Source: Cryptomeria japonica (taxonomy: Eukaryota > Streptophyta > Pinopsida > Cupressales > Cupressaceae). Taken from it: 64,000 nucleotides of DNA. The stretch is taken from positions 20,958,260 through 21,022,259 of the forward strand of contig NC_081409.1 of NCBI RefSeq assembly GCF_030272615.1. The letters are read 5' to 3'. Positions 34,420 to 48,400 of the stretch are shown in pieces (the stretch's first letter is position 1; every line of letters begins with the position of its first letter). The position numbers were made by a program, and so were the translations under genes. The notes beneath the pieces were generated by a model, which did no database searches, had not been told where the DNA came from, and saw nothing but the letters and a program-made list of their open reading frames with translations.

Positions 34420-35732
34420 AGCTTGTAATGTGGAATAAATTACAATCTAATTGAATCATAATGGTTAAAAATGGATGAAACCATCAACCTAGAATTTTAA
34501 AGTGTTTGGTTCATATACGCATGCATAGAAGTGGCCTATGTCATTTATGCATTTGTGGGTCTAAACTAGGATAATGAATGGTGCATATTAGATATGATTA
34601 CTTTGGTTTCAACAGTGCTATTTTTTTGAATCAAAATTTTGCATCACACCATTAATTTACCAAAATGTTGATTGGGAAGTATAAATTCCTAAAATCAAAA
34701 GCAACAATATCAATTCTTCATGGACTAGGGAAAACAAATGTCAGCTAATAGTGAAGATTGTTTATCATGTTCATACCTTTGAGATGCATGGATATGGAAT
34801 GATATTAGGATAAAATTATTGAAACTCCACGTACAAGATTCACAAACAAGAATTGAAATGATGTTTCTACTTTATGCATGACTTAATTTTTTTCTTTTAA
34901 ATGTACAAGATTCACAAACAAGAATTGAAGGTAAGATTCCAACTTCTATAGGGAATTTGTTGTCCTTGCAAAATCTTGATCTAGTACTGACCAAAATTGA
35001 AGGTGAGATTCCAATTGCTATAGGGAATATGTCATCTTTGAAGGATCTTCTTCTCTCAAATACAAAAATTGAAGGTGAGATTCCAAGTGCTATAGGGTAT
35101 ATGCAATCTTTTAAGGATCTTCTTCTCTCAAATATCAAAATTGAAGGTGAGATTCCATTTTCTATAGGGAATGTGTTATACTTGGAGAATCTTTATATGT
35201 ATGATACTTCTATCAAAGGTGAGATTACAAATGCTATATGGAATATATCATCCTTGAAGGATCTTATTCTCTTAGATACCAGAATTGATGGTAAGTTTCC
35301 ATCTGCTATAGGGAATGTGTCATCCTTGAAGTGCCTTGATCTATACGATACCTCTATTGAAGTTGAGATTCCTCTCTCCATGGCCAATCTCTCTAAACTT
35401 GTTGAATTGGTCTAGCTATCCTACAACATGTCAATTGGGGTAATCCCACCTTCATTGGACACACTTTATTGCCTTGTTAATCTTCATCTTTATGCCAATG
35501 AACCAAATGATATGATTACATCTACAATTTCAATTCTTGTTAAAATAAGAAGCCTTTGGCTCAACTCCAATAGTTTAAGTGGCTTCATTTCCCTTTCTAT
35601 ATTTGATAATCTCACTAGACTTAAAGAGTCGTATACTTCTACCAAACACTTAAATGTAAATATTTATTCAACATGAATTCCATAGTTTAAGCTTTCCTCT
35701 TTGGGACTAGGTTCTTGCAATTTAGGTCAAGT
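34420..35732 (+). pseudogene. LRR receptor-like gene fragment (duplicate)
   Basis: About 34425-34520 matches the upstream region of the larger gene (44945-45050). From about 34910 the sequence encodes six to seven 24-residue leucine-rich repeats of the form IEGEIP-AIGN-SSLK-LLLS-T (to about 35405). It then continues into LSYN...GVIPPSLD and SLSGFISLSIFDNLTRL, also found in the larger gene. Signal peptide, N-terminal cap, about 270 N-terminal residues and the whole C-terminal half are missing. In-frame TAG at about 35413 and TGA at 35674-35676 interrupt it. Similarity ends near 35732. This is a decayed partial duplicate of the gene at 45498 or of a close relative. Confidence 0.8.
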
Positions 35733-36761
35733 TAATTTAGTCACACTTCCAAATTATTGATCTTTGTGTAGGATGAAAATGGAATATAGTAAAATAAGAC
35801 CTAATCCCACTCTCATGCACACATTGGAATACAAAAGAGCCTAAGGAGATGATTTACTTTGACTACTTCTTGTAAGAGAGAGTCAAGGAATATCTTTAGG
35901 GTTTATATTTGTTTGCTTCTATGAAGAGGAGATGTGTAAAATGTAATTATATGATAAAGTAAGCTAGGGAGATGACTAAAAGTGCATATGTAAATTGAAA
36001 TACATAAAAATATAGATATGACATTGAAATACAAAGTATAGAACAAGAAATTAAACTCAAACATGCACCTGTCACCAAAATTTGAGCCTGACTGAGCAGG
36101 ACCAGGGTGCTAGGTGCCTTGGTACCTAATACTGCACTGAGCTAGAATCCTAAAAAACTATAGATTAAGATCCTTGCAAGTTGAACTGCTAAAAACTGCA
36201 GAAAAATGATGAGGACTAGGGTGCTAGGCGCCTTGGTCCTAATGTTTTGGGGCTTGTTTTTGGATCTGGGACTGCACTTGTGAGTTTTGTCTTTCTGAAA
36301 GATCGTGCCTCCATTAGATTCCTGTATCTACACTTGCAACTTGAAAAATGGTGTTTGGGTGGCTATATAGTGTTTTACCTTAGTCAAACCCCTTGTTTTG
36401 GTGATTTTCACTTCCACAATAGCCAATAATGTATTAAAAAAAGTGTGCAAGAACCTTATGTGTATATAAGATCCTAAATGTGCTAAAATGTAAGAATAAT
36501 AGTTCTATCCAATGATATGAGCATACAATCCTAAATGAACATGATGTAAATGAATATGCTTCAAATAACAAATACAAAAGTGGATCTAAAGCAGCAATGT
36601 AGATCTGAAAATAAGTTTTATTAAAATTATACAAAGACAAAACTAACATGAAATCATACCAAACCCTAAGGGAGAGGTACAAGCCAATCAACAGTCAGTG
36701 ATTTCCTATTATTATTCAAAATCATCAAAGTTTCAATTGATGATGAAAAAATTGGCATTTG
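35733..36761. other. Spacer, no gene seen
   Basis: The short phrase AGGGTGCTAGG-GCCTTGG occurs twice (near 36105 and 36218) in a repeated context. Otherwise AT-rich, with no recognisable coding content. Confidence 0.4.
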
Positions 36762-39144
36762 TGTTGTCATTGATGTCAACTGGTATAGGATGGTATCTAA
36801 TAAGGAAGAGTGTGTCATTCAACACAATGCCCATTGGAGTCACCAATACACAAGTTAGTGTTTGACTTGTGTTAAATATATGGATAGGAGATCGATATGA
36901 TTAAACAATCGGTAAATGATGACATCTGTAAGAGGGCAAGATGTTGGGCTATTGATTGTGATGAAGAGGGGGAATGTTACCAAAATCACATCAACATCGG
37001 AGGTGAAGTATGGGCAGGCCACCTGTGTGTTGTGTGGATGTAAAATTGCAGTATTCCCACAAGATAAAGATGCAGCCACCATTTGAAGAGATGACTGACA
37101 GTGAATGTGCCCAACCAGTTCACATATGCCTATTTGAAGATATGTTGCTCAAATAGGGAAGCCACATTGGTGCATTGCAGGATGCAAATGACAAGGATCC
37201 ACTCCCACTGGTAAGTGGAGGTTATCTCCTATTATGCATGGAATGCATCATAGTTCTCGGAGATAAGATAAAAGAGTTAAAGGCAAGTGTTTGAAGGCTC
37301 ACACCAGATCAATTAGTGAAACACTAAATTGCCTTAGGTGCATGAGACCAAGGATATGCACCGGATCCGCTGGGTAGACAATGATGAGTTCTTGGTACAA
37401 AGATTGAAGGGTATGTTTGTCACTATGAAAAACCTATTGATACGAGAACCGGTCTATAGATGAAGAAGACATATGGAGATTGGTGAAGGCCAATGACACG
37501 ATGTCATCAAGGTGTTTACCGGTAAGTATGTCCATCAACTCACAAAGTACATATGCAAAAGGCTCCCATCTAATGAAGATGTTCATGAGGTAGGTTGGCA
37601 TGTGTGCTGACTGGTTTAGGTGCTCCACCAGAACAGAAGCAAAGCGCAAGGTTGAGGGCAGACTGGTTAGGGTATAACCGATAGGGTCTGTGAACTGGTA
37701 GATGAACTCGAGTGTGTGGTTGGTCGATGATCCTATCCAAATCGACATAACCAACCTAGCAAAGGTAGATGCCGACAAAGGGACCATGTGGAGCTAAAGT
37801 GGCATGCATGCACAGGTCGGTGTAGTGAGTCGGTAAAGTTGTTAGTGTCTGGTCCAACTTTTATGATGACTGTGAAGCTCGAGGAATGAAGGTAGAGGAT
37901 TGTGGCTCAAGATTAAGGAAATAATATAGATCCAATACAAACTGATCTTGCAGATCAAAGAGGATGAAGGAAACCGCATCACACAGGTGATCGATTAGAC
38001 AAAAGGCCGAAATCATGCTATAAACAACAAAAAGAGAGAAGACATGGTTCACAAGGTAAATAGTTGGGCGATTCTCATTGATTGAGTGTTAAAAATTGAT
38101 CAAGGACATGATATCATATTGAATATGATATGTCACAATGATCAGAGATCAGATTGTATGCAGATTCAGTACATGGCAGAAACCCTAGCGTGCAAATGTT
38201 CAAACTCAAGTTTAGGCAGGAAAATCAAGCTATAAGAGTGCGAGCCAAAGATGTAGTTGGTGCTGATGCATGCGAGAAGAAGGATAGTGAAGAAATCCAA
38301 TCATTCAAGTGCTCAATGATAATCAGAGAAGAGACTGAGTGTGAGAGAGAGAACTGGTTAGAAGAGTTCAACCGACATGAGTGAGTTAACTAGTAGTTTG
38401 CCATTAAGATTGATAGAGGAGTGCACCGGTGGTGATTGAACCGACCTAGAAGATTGTAGTGAAGAACTGGTAAGATGAGAATCGACAGTGATAAGATAGA
38501 AGACAATTGACAAAGTGAATAATACCGGTGGAATCTAGCAACAATGTGATAGAGAGGAAGCAAAACCAGTAGAGAGAAGAACAAACAAAGAAGGAGAAGA
38601 TGTTGAACTAGTATGGTTGCAACAGAGAGTTAGTTTCAGCAGGAGATAAGGTTGCTGGAGTGAGAAGGTGAGCAGAGAACTGACATAGGATTAAAGAGAG
38701 GAGAACTGATGGAGAGATTTGCATAAGAGTTACAAAGTTCTTTTGTAACAAAGATATTACTTTTGTATCTGATATATGTTTATTGCAGATCACTAAGTTG
38801 GAGCTCGATGCTCCTTGGGTTGGTGCCCTAAAGAAGGAGTGGTACTCCTTGGGTTGGTTCCCTAAATGTTGTAACCGAATGTTTCATTATGAGGCTGGAT
38901 TGGAGTAGTAGTCTTCAACAACATTTCTCACTGAGGTTTTTCCCATCTTGGGTTTTCCTCATACATATGGTATTATGTGGCATCCCTTTTATTTGTGGTT
39001 GCATTTGTGTCATTCTCCCTTCTAACCGGTATGTCTGTTTTACATTATATCTGTTAACCGGTTTACACACATAGGCTAGAAAAGGGTTAAAGTTTGGAAA
39101 TCACTGATTCAACCCCCACTCTCAGTGACATCTAGTGTTCAACA
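36762..39144. repeat. Candidate solo LTR (~2.4 kb)
   Basis: Starts with TGTTG and ends with CAACA, the inverted pair typical of LTR ends. The last ~90 bp (GATTCAACCCCCACTCTCAG, then TGTTCAACA) is of the kind seen at plant LTR 3' ends. No primer-binding site follows and no coding sequence adjoins it. The five flanking bases (ATTTG and GAAAA) do not match, so a clean target-site duplication is lacking. It could also be an LTR left at the edge of a deleted element. Old and non-coding. Confidence 0.4.
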
Positions 39145-40290
39145 GAAAATGGTTGATTTAAAATTGATAAGAAGCTTGATTTTCTAATTGAATACTTCAC
39201 ATAAACTTTCACTTTTACTTCATAAGAGGCTTCTTCAATTGCTAGAGTTGTCAGATCTTTCAAATGAGGAAAGGAAAGGTTATATGTATAAAACCCTAAC
39301 TTTGTTTTTGATCATAGGCTGACCTAGAAATCATATAATTTTACACGAAGTTGATTTTAAATATTATAATATTTCCAAAACATGATCCTAAAATTTGAGG
39401 AGAAAAAGTAGGGGCTGATGTGAACAACATTGGTCTGACCAAATTTTTTCCAAATTTTTAGGGATGCAAGGTATCGTGACTATAAGGCGATCCCCAACTT
39501 GATGCGACGATGCAAGATGTTTGGATATATGAAATTAGGCCTTGAAGGTCAAAATATGACATAATTAGGGCTTTGATGAATGAATTAATTAAAAAGATAA
39601 AATAAAGAGGGGTGCACTTATAGTTAAGGGCCCATTTTTATGATGTGTGAAGTGATAAAAGAGGATTTTCGATTTAATTAAATTGATTAATTAAATGCTT
39701 AAAAGGAATTTAAAATACAAAATGCAACACACTAAGGTAGGTGCTAACCTAAGCATGAAATTGTACCACCCAATTAAGGGTGAACAATTTACGACACTAC
39801 AATCTTATACTATTATTTTAATATTTTATTGTTCTTAATGATATTGACATTATTGTTATCAACATTCATGATTTGATGAATTTATGTGCTATAATAGTGT
39901 AGGGTAAAATGTGTTAAGCAAGTGTTTGGTTAATTTTTTATTGGGTTTTAGAAGTATCACTAACTAAACATCCAAAGGTAATTGAATACATATAAGACTC
40001 TTACACATAACCTCCATCTCATGCACCTAATTTATAGGATATAACAAATGCCATCCATACCAAAACCAATGATTTACATGGGGAAAATCCTCTCAAAAGA
40101 AAAATAGCACACTTCAAAGATACCCAATTTATTATTTAGAAAGAAATAAAAGAATACAATATACTTGCATAGTAAGTTTTTAATAGAAGTATCACTAACT
40201 AGTCATTCAAAGGTAATTGAATATCTATAAGACTCTTACACATAACCTCCATCTTATGCACCTAGTTTATAGGATATAAAATACAAGAAA
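39145..40290. repeat. Spacer with a ~110-bp direct repeat
   Basis: AGAAGTATCACTAACTA-CAT-CAAAGGTAATTGAATA continuing through GACTCTTACACATAACCTCC occurs at about 39948-40045 and 40181-40275. No gene recognised in the surrounding sequence. Confidence 0.7.
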
Positions 40291-40297
40291 CTGTCAA

Positions 40298-42110
40298 ATG
40301 GACAATACAAGAAACTATCAAACGGTATTACAAATCCATGACCTAAAACCAGCTAAAAGTGGTGTCCAAATTATTTTTAATTGAAGATCCCCTAAGATGT
40401 GTTAAAACACACACCAACACATGTAACTCCCTTTTACAACTCATTTATGTTCTAATACATTTTTATATTTCCCATTTCAAGAGACCCAAGTTCTAGAGGT
40501 CATAAATTTTGATATGAGAGTTTGATTGACAAACCACTTGAAGCACAAAAAATAACATGAAGTTCTCTATCAATCTAAAACCCGATATGTCAGTTACAAC
40601 CATTTTCAGACCCAAAAATGCCTCTAAGGCATTCAAATTTGACTTTGAAGCTTTTTTACAAACTTAAAAAAATGGAAAACTTAATGTGTTCAAATCTAGG
40701 CATGATCTTGAGAATAAATTTTACCAACATGCTTATTTAGTAATCTAGAGCTTTGGGGTAAATTTTAGACCATTTCATGCTCAAATATAAAATTACTATA
40801 AATAGGAAAATTATGTATTTGCAAGGTTGAGACACCATTTTCCTAACAAAAATGTGGAACCATATATAAAAAATGCTATTTTTTTGACATATTAAATAAA
40901 TGTCATCTCATTGAAGAAAAGATTGCAAGATATGAAGAAATTAGATTTTTCAACAATGTAATAATCTCACAAGAAAACCCAATGAATAGGTGGAAAGCTA
41001 AATTCTTAAATATAAACATAATATCCCATTTATAAACTTAAGATTGAAATGTAGAATACAACATAATTCCTTGATAAAACTTAACGAATGAAGAAAGTAA
41101 AAATATACAAATAGTAGAAAGGGATCAAAAAATATAAACAAGACAAGGCTTGGCACCTAGCTTAATTGGTAAGAGCTTCCTATGGCAGGCACGAGATCAC
41201 AAGCTCCAGTCTCTTGTAGCCCACATGCTACTAGAGGGTATGTTGCATGAACAACATAGGTTACATTAAAATTTTAAGAAAACAAATGACTTGCTTCTAC
41301 CCTATAATGACAATAAAAATATTTACCAAACTATCATAATCCTTAGAACCATTGCAACATTGTAGGGAGATGGGATATGAACCATTTTGATACCAATGAT
41401 CTAGATCTTATGGGGTCCAAGAGATAATAATCTAAATAAGGATGTAATTATGACATATGAAAGTTGAAGGAATATAGAGACAAAGGTTTATATTAAGAAT
41501 AAATTAAAAAAATAGAATAAACAATCTTATTAATCTATACGTTGGATACATAGTATACTCCCAAGGAAGATAAATGTTTGTATTTCCTCCTATCTTTCCT
41601 ATTTTTCTTATGTCAAAATATATTCTTACAATTATTTTCTTATGTTATCGATGTAGATCTATATATTGTGTACATGTTCATGAAGACACTTCTCATTATG
41701 GATGTTGAAATTGTTAAGCTTCCATGTGTTAGAATTCATCTTTTGATGGTTAGAATTCTAGTTTCTTAATATGAAAATAGATGACCAATATTATGCAATG
41801 GCTCCAAAATTTGTGTTGGAGCATTGTGTGGTATTTTAAAATGTTGTGTGATAATATATATTAAAATATAAATAGTGGGATGTGTTCATTAAGAGGAATA
41901 ATTACAAATGCTGCATGAAACTAAAATAGAATCATCCATAAAGTTGTGGTATGATCCTTGACATTTCACGAGTGACAAATAATATAAAAAGCTATTCAAG
42001 ATTTAGGATGTTTGTTATGAGTTGTGCATCATGGTGTATGAATCAAGGAGCTAAATTTGATGATGTTTCATGCTTCTTGATATAAACTAGGGAGCACACA
42101 TGTTATAGGG
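40298..42110 (+). repeat. Segmental duplication, copy a
   Basis: Aligns with 43265-44570 at an offset of about 2.96 kb. Shared blocks include CTATCAAACGGTATTACAAA, ACACATGTAACTCC, GACCCAAGTTCTAGAGG, a SINE, and AATCAAGGAGCT followed by TAGGGAGCACACAT. Copy a is longer in its right part. Divergence is substantial with many small indels, so the duplication is not recent. Non-coding. Confidence 0.8.
41149..41285 (+). repeat. tRNA-derived SINE, copy in duplication a
   Basis: An A-box-like TAGCTTAATTGG is followed about 35 bp later by a degraded B-box region, then a tRNA-unrelated stretch ending in an AT-rich tail (GTTACATTAAAATTTTAAG). The same element is present at the matching position of the second duplicate, so it was inserted before the duplication. 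Confidence 0.6.
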
Positions 42111-42294
42111 AAATACAAGTAGTTTTTCAAAAACAACGGCGAAAGAGGTAACCATAATTTTCGAATAGATGATAATCCATTGTGTGATGCATTTGTCATA
42201 CTCACCAAGATTTTCCTTGTTCAACACGACAAACGACTACTTGATTTAATGAGTGAATGTAAATTGAATGTCCAAATGCGTATTCAAAACATTT

Positions 42295-42560
42295 TCGAGG
42301 TAGCGACTTAAAGCATTCAGATTCAAATCAAACCCCAGGTATTCATTTTCAATCATTTATGGCCACCTAATTTAGACTTTCTTTTGAGTGATTATTTTCA
42401 AAAATAAAAAAATAAAAAAATAAAAGTCATATAATTGAATTAGAAAATATAATTGTATTTTAAACATTTTTTAGGTAGCGACTTAAAACATTAAGAGTCA
42501 AATCAAATCATTAGTTATCATTTTCAGTCATTTATGGCCACCTAATTTAGGTAGCGACTT
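42295..42560. repeat. Direct repeat, ~85 bp
   Basis: GAGGTAGCGACTTAAAGCAT to ATTTATGGCCACCTAATTTA at about 42297-42372 is repeated at about 42472-42550. The phrase GGTAGCGACTTAAA appears a third time at 42556, so it could be a short tandem array or a repeated element end. Confidence 0.75.
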
Positions 42561-43264
42561 AAAAAAAAGTGATGTGATAATAATAGTATCAAAAGGAGAA
42601 GTAAAATATGGTAATAATCCAAAAACCATCCGATGTCATAGGTAAATATTAATTATCCTCAATTTTGTGGGCTCATAGTCAAATCTATCTTCCCTGTGAA
42701 CTAAAATGTGAACTAAAATGCATTGGAAAGAGATTTTCTAATTAAAAATGATATCACATCCCATCTATCATGTATTTGTTTCTTACATTATCATTTCACT
42801 TTTATTGATGGTTCTTTTTACCAATGTTTAAATTTTGAACAATAGAAAAGGAATTAAATATACAAAAGTGGGCACACTATAATCATAAATGAAAATCCAG
42901 TGGAGATACTACATTAACCAAGACATTGTTAGTGAACAAAAAATATATATAGAATGAATTATACAATCTATAAAATTAAAATTATTCCAACATATCAATA
43001 TTATTGAAAATACATACAACTTGGAAACAAACTACATTATACATGTTTTTCCACTTCTTCAAATTTTTTAAAAAGATGCAATATCAAAACAATAATAATA
43101 TAGGAGCTTTTTAGTATAACATTATATAAATTATAGGTAGAGTGTTTGCACTTCAAAGAGGCATAAAAAAATAACTTTTTGAATCAATATATATTTTTTT
43201 GGAGTTCAATGGACATAGGTTACTTTACATCAATGATCTAAACCATTATTCATAAAATAAACAT

Positions 43265-44570
43265 GTAAAAAATAAACTATCAAACGGTATTACAAAATGA
43301 TGAGCTAAAACCATTTTAAAGTGATTCCCAAATTACATTGAATCCAAGATGCCCCATGATATGTTAAAAACACACGAACACATGTAACTCCATTTCACAA
43401 CTCATTTATATGTCCAACATGTTTTTTATATTTTCCATTTTAGAAGACCCAAGTTCTAGAGGTTGTAACTTTTGATCTAAGAGTTTGATTGACAAACTAT
43501 TTGAAGCACCAAAAATATTGTGAAGTTCTTTATCAAGCTATAACCCAATATTTTAATTACAATGACTTTTAAACTCCAAAAATGGCCTCTAAGCCCTTCA
43601 AAATTGACTTTGAAACTTTTGTTTCAAACTTTAAAAAAGAAAAGAAATATTTAATGTGTTCAAATCTAGATATGACATTGCAAATAAAATTTACCAACAT
43701 GCTTATTTAGAAATCAATAGGTTTGAGGTAAATTTGAGACCAATTCATGCACAAATATAAAATTACTATAAATAGTGAACTTATGTAATTGCAAGGTTGA
43801 GAAACCATTTTCCTACCAAAAATGTAGAGTTATATATAAAAATGCTATTTTTTTTGACATAATTTGTTAAATAAATTTAATCTCATTAAAGAAAAGATTG
43901 CAAGATATGAATAAAAAATATTTGTCAACAATGACTTAGAATCTTTTAAGAAAATGCAATTGATATATATAAATAAAGCTAAATTCTTAAATGTAAACGT
44001 AATATCTAGTTTGTCAACTTAAACAATAAAATGGAGAATGCAACATAATTACTCAATTAAAATTAATGAATGAATAAAGTTAAAAAATACAAATTGTAGA
44101 CGACGAACAAAAAATACAAACAAGTCAAGGCTTGGCACCTAGCTTAGTTGGAGAGAGATTCTTGTGGTAGGCACAAGGTCACAAGATTGAGTCACCCATG
44201 ACCTACATGGTACTAGAGGTTATGTTGTGACAACATCACCAGTCACATTAAAATGTTCGCTAGCACACTACAATTTATAGGGGGCTACCTGTTTCTTGTA
44301 GTCTAAAATCATATGAAAACGATAAAGGAATCAAAAGATAATATAATTTGCATAGAAGAAAACAAAAGGTACTTTCATATTAAGAATGATGCATAATATT
44401 ATGAATGTAAAAAACTATTCAAGATTTAGCAAGTTTCTTATGAGTTATGCTTCATGGTTCCAAGTGTTACAAGAATGATGCATGAATCAAGGAGCTGCAT
44501 TTGATGATATTGCATGGTTCTTGATATAAAATAGGGAGCACACATCTTATATGGAGTTATATGTGTTGGT
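43265..44570 (+). repeat. Segmental duplication, copy b
   Basis: Counterpart of 40298-42110 (see there). Contains the second SINE copy at about 44131-44260. Non-coding. Confidence 0.8.
44131..44260 (+). repeat. tRNA-derived SINE, copy in duplication b
   Basis: A-box TAGCTTAGTTGG is close to the tRNA consensus. The B-box region reads GATTGAGTCACCC. The sequence matches the SINE at 41149-41285. Confidence 0.65.
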
Positions 44571-45497
44571 GTGACATAATTCTTAGAATTATGTGCTTGG
44601 TGTATGGTGCAAGGAGTCACATGCTATATTGTGTATTATTTTATAGATTATTAACACTAGTGCATAATCTTGCGTAGTATGACATGAATCATCTAGGGTG
44701 GTGTTTATAGACACCATTTAGGAGCTTAGTAAGAAAGGGTTATGTTCTCATTAGCAAGTCCATTAAGTGAACTAAATTAATGGAGATGAACCAAGATTAA
44801 CAACATTAAGAGAATATGTAGGATACCTAGAATGATGTTGCAATCTAATGATGCCCCTACTAAGATGTTCCATGATATTTCTATTATTCTTTCATGTGAA
44901 TATTATTTTGATTATCTCATGATAATTAAAATGAAGTAAGATTAGTCCTTAATACATTAACCTAGATTGTAATGTGGAATAAATTGCACTTTAATTGAAA
45001 CTTATTGGTTAAAAATGGATCAAAACATCAACCCAATTTTAAATTTAGTTTGTGCCCAGCAATCTCAATTTTAAGTGAAAGCTTTTCGTGGTGGATACGA
45101 ATATTTGTGGAAAGGAAATGGACGAGATTTAAGTCTACTAATAATAGTGGGTCAATGTTGGAAATAATTGGAATGAAAAATAATCAGAGAGAAATTATGG
45201 GTCACATATAATTTTCCATATTGACACAGCATTTTCTTGTTTTACACGTTACCCATCACATCCAAATTGGATTATTGCTTAAGCACCGATGAATTTGTTG
45301 TGCCTTATCTTCACATGACTTTTCCACCCATTAAAAAATACACAAAAATGACAAAAAAATGTTACTGTGTTGATGTGACACGCTTTCTTTGCAGACATGG
45401 CACTCTTCGCACAACAACATTTAACTACAGTAAGCGATATATTCATCGTTCTTTCCCCCTGATTTCTGATCATCTCTTTTACTTTGTGTACGAAAAC

Positions 45498-48400
45498 ATG
45501 GAAGTTCTGTATTCATGTGGCAGAGTTGCATTTGCAATAATAACTATATCATGCTGGATCTTCTGCTTCACCTCTTCTCCTGCAATCGCATGCCCTTTCC
45601 CTGAGAGAAATCTTCTCGTAGATTTCGAGGTAGCCGTTGTAGACGAGTATAACACTCTAAGTTCCTGGCACGGATTCAATTGCTGCACGTGGAGAGGAGT
45701 CAGTTGTAATATCCGCACAGGCCATGTTTCTCGACTGGATTTGAGTGGATTCAATTTGGAAGGTAACATCAGTTCGTCGCTGTTCCAACTAGCACAGTTG
45801 GAGCACCTCGATCTCAGTGACAATCTCTTCCAGGGTAATTTCAGTCCTCCCTATAATCGAAAGTTGAAGACTCTCACTTTTCTTGACTTGTCATTTGCTG
45901 GATATGTAAGTGAATTTTACGTGAGTTTGGAAAGCTTATCAAATCTGGTGAGCTTGGAATACCTCTCTCTTGCTGCAGTGAACATCTCTGCAAGCAAAGA
46001 GTGGGGTGAAGCTGTTGGCAGTCTACCCAACCTTCAAAAACTCAGCATGACTGACTGTGGGCTTGGAGGACCAATTCCCAATCCCCTTCTCAACCTCACC
46101 TCTCTCCTTCATCTCGATCTGTCATACAACTATTTATCAGCACAAGTACCTTCTTGGTTTGAAAATCTGACTGCCCACTTGCTCTCACTTGATCTCTCTT
46201 TGAATGAGAATCTTGGAGGAGACCTTTCTTTCATCGAACAACGAAAGTCTTCTTCGTCACTAACCAGCATTGAACTCTCAGAGACAGACATGAAGGGCCG
46301 AATTCCATCTGGTATATGGAATATCTCATGCTTGAAGCATCTTGTTCTGTCACGTACCGGAATTGAAGGTGAGACTCCAGCTGCTATAGGGAATTTGATT
46401 TCCTTGCAAAGTCTGGATCTATCAGCGACCAGAATTGAAGGTGCGATTCCAGCTGCTATAGGGAATTTGATTTCCTTGCAAAGTCTGGATCTATTAGCGA
46501 CCAGAATTGAAGGTGAGATCCCATCTGCTATATGGAATATGCCGTCTTTGAAGGATCTTCTTCTCTCAGCCACCAGAATTGAAGGTGAGATTCCATCTGC
46601 TATAGGGAATGCGTTGTCCTTGGAAAGTCTTTCTCTGTTTGATACCAGAATTGAAGGTAAGATTCCATCTGCTATAGGGAATGTATCGTCCTTGAAGAGT
46701 CTTAATCTATATAATACCTCTATTGAAGGTGAGATTCCTCTCTCCATAGTCAATCTCTCTAAACTTGTTTCTTTGGAGCTTGTCCTACAACAAGTTAACT
46801 GGGGTAATCCCACCTTCATTGGACTCACTTTCTTCCCTTGTTAGTCTTCACCTTTATGCCAACGAATTGAATGGTACGATTCCATCCACAATTTCAAATC
46901 TTGTTAACTTAAGAAGCCTTTCGCTCGGCTCGAATAGTTTAAGCGGCCTCATTTCCCTTTCTGTATTCGACAATCTCACTAGACTTAATGAGCTGTATCT
47001 TTCTTACAATCACTTAATTGTAAACATGGATTCAACATGGATTCCACAGTTTAAGCTTTCAACTTTGGCATTAGGCTCTTGCAATTTAGATAGAATTCCA
47101 TCGTTTCTTGTGACCCAATATGACTTGGAATATCTGGACCTATCTGCTAATAGTATCCAAAGAAATATTCCATCTTCGATATGGAACTTAACCAGCCTTT
47201 GTAGTTTGAACCTTAGCTGTAATCAATTAACTGGGTCATTGCCATCTAGACTAACATTACCCAAGTATTTTGACTCTCTAGATTTGCACAGTAATAGCAT
47301 AGAAGGTGCTCTTCTTCTTCCTAATGCTGGTGCTTATCTGCTGGATCTGTCGATGAATCAGTTCAATGGTTCTATTCCTACTGACATTGGTGCGTATCTT
47401 CAAAATACAAGGTTCTTATCCTTGTCGCGGAATAATCTCAGAGGGGCGATTCCAGATTCTATTTGCACTTCATATTTGGAGGTTCTTGACCTTTCAAATA
47501 ATACGCTGAGCAGTGTCATTCCTCCTCATTTAACCAGGAATTGTTCTTCTCTTAGTGTTCTAGATTTGGCGGAAAATCATCTGGAAGGTAAAATGCAAGC
47601 AGAATGGGGCAACATTACAAAGATTCATACATTGAAGCTCAATGGTAATCATTTGAGAGGAGTTATTCCCTCGTCCATTTCAGAAGCCCGATCTGTGCAA
47701 GTATTGGATTTGGGAAATAATGAATTGGAAGACACCCTTCCCCACTGGATTGGAAAGCTATCACAACTGCATGTGTTGGTCTTAAGGTCTAATCATTTCC
47801 ATGGTAGCTTCCCACGCCAGGTAATTGGCCTTCCAAATCTTCAAATTTTGGACCTTTCTGGCAACAACCTTTCAGGACCCATTCCAAGAAACCTTACAAA
47901 CTTGCTCGCAATGGTCAATGCATCGCAGAGTAATCCAAACCATTTGGAAGACGTTAGATATACAAATAAAATTAAAATTTCCTGGAAAGGCTGGGATGTT
48001 GAATTTGTGAAAGTTCTTTTCATTCTTAAATGTATTGATCTCTCAAACAACAACTTATCAGGGAGCATTCCTTCTAAAATGGGATCTCTTCAAGGCTTGA
48101 TAGCCCTTAACCTTTCAAGGAATCATCTCAGTGGCCGAATCCCAAAAACATTGGGATACATGGATCAACTAGAGTCTCTGGACCTCTCGCTAAACAGTTT
48201 GAATGGCAACATCCCCTTAGAACTTGAGTTCCTGAGTTATTTGGAGTTCTTGAATATATCTTACAACATACTTGATGGAAAAGTACCCCACGGAGGACAG
48301 TTTCTAACTTTTGGAGAGTCATCCTACTTAGGCAATTCTAAGCTAAGTGGGATTCCATTTACCAATATAACCGTCTGCAACAACTCTTCTGGCTATGGCA

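Noticed and set aside
37434-37787. 117-codon minus-strand frame in the candidate solo LTR
   Set aside because: No recognisable motif; likely a chance frame in LTR sequence.
41149-41285. Functional tRNA gene
   Set aside because: Only the A box is good; the B box is degraded, no cloverleaf can be drawn, and the tail and duplicate copy fit a SINE.
46130-46828. 232-codon minus-strand frame inside the receptor-like gene
   Set aside because: Antisense shadow of the repeated LRR units.
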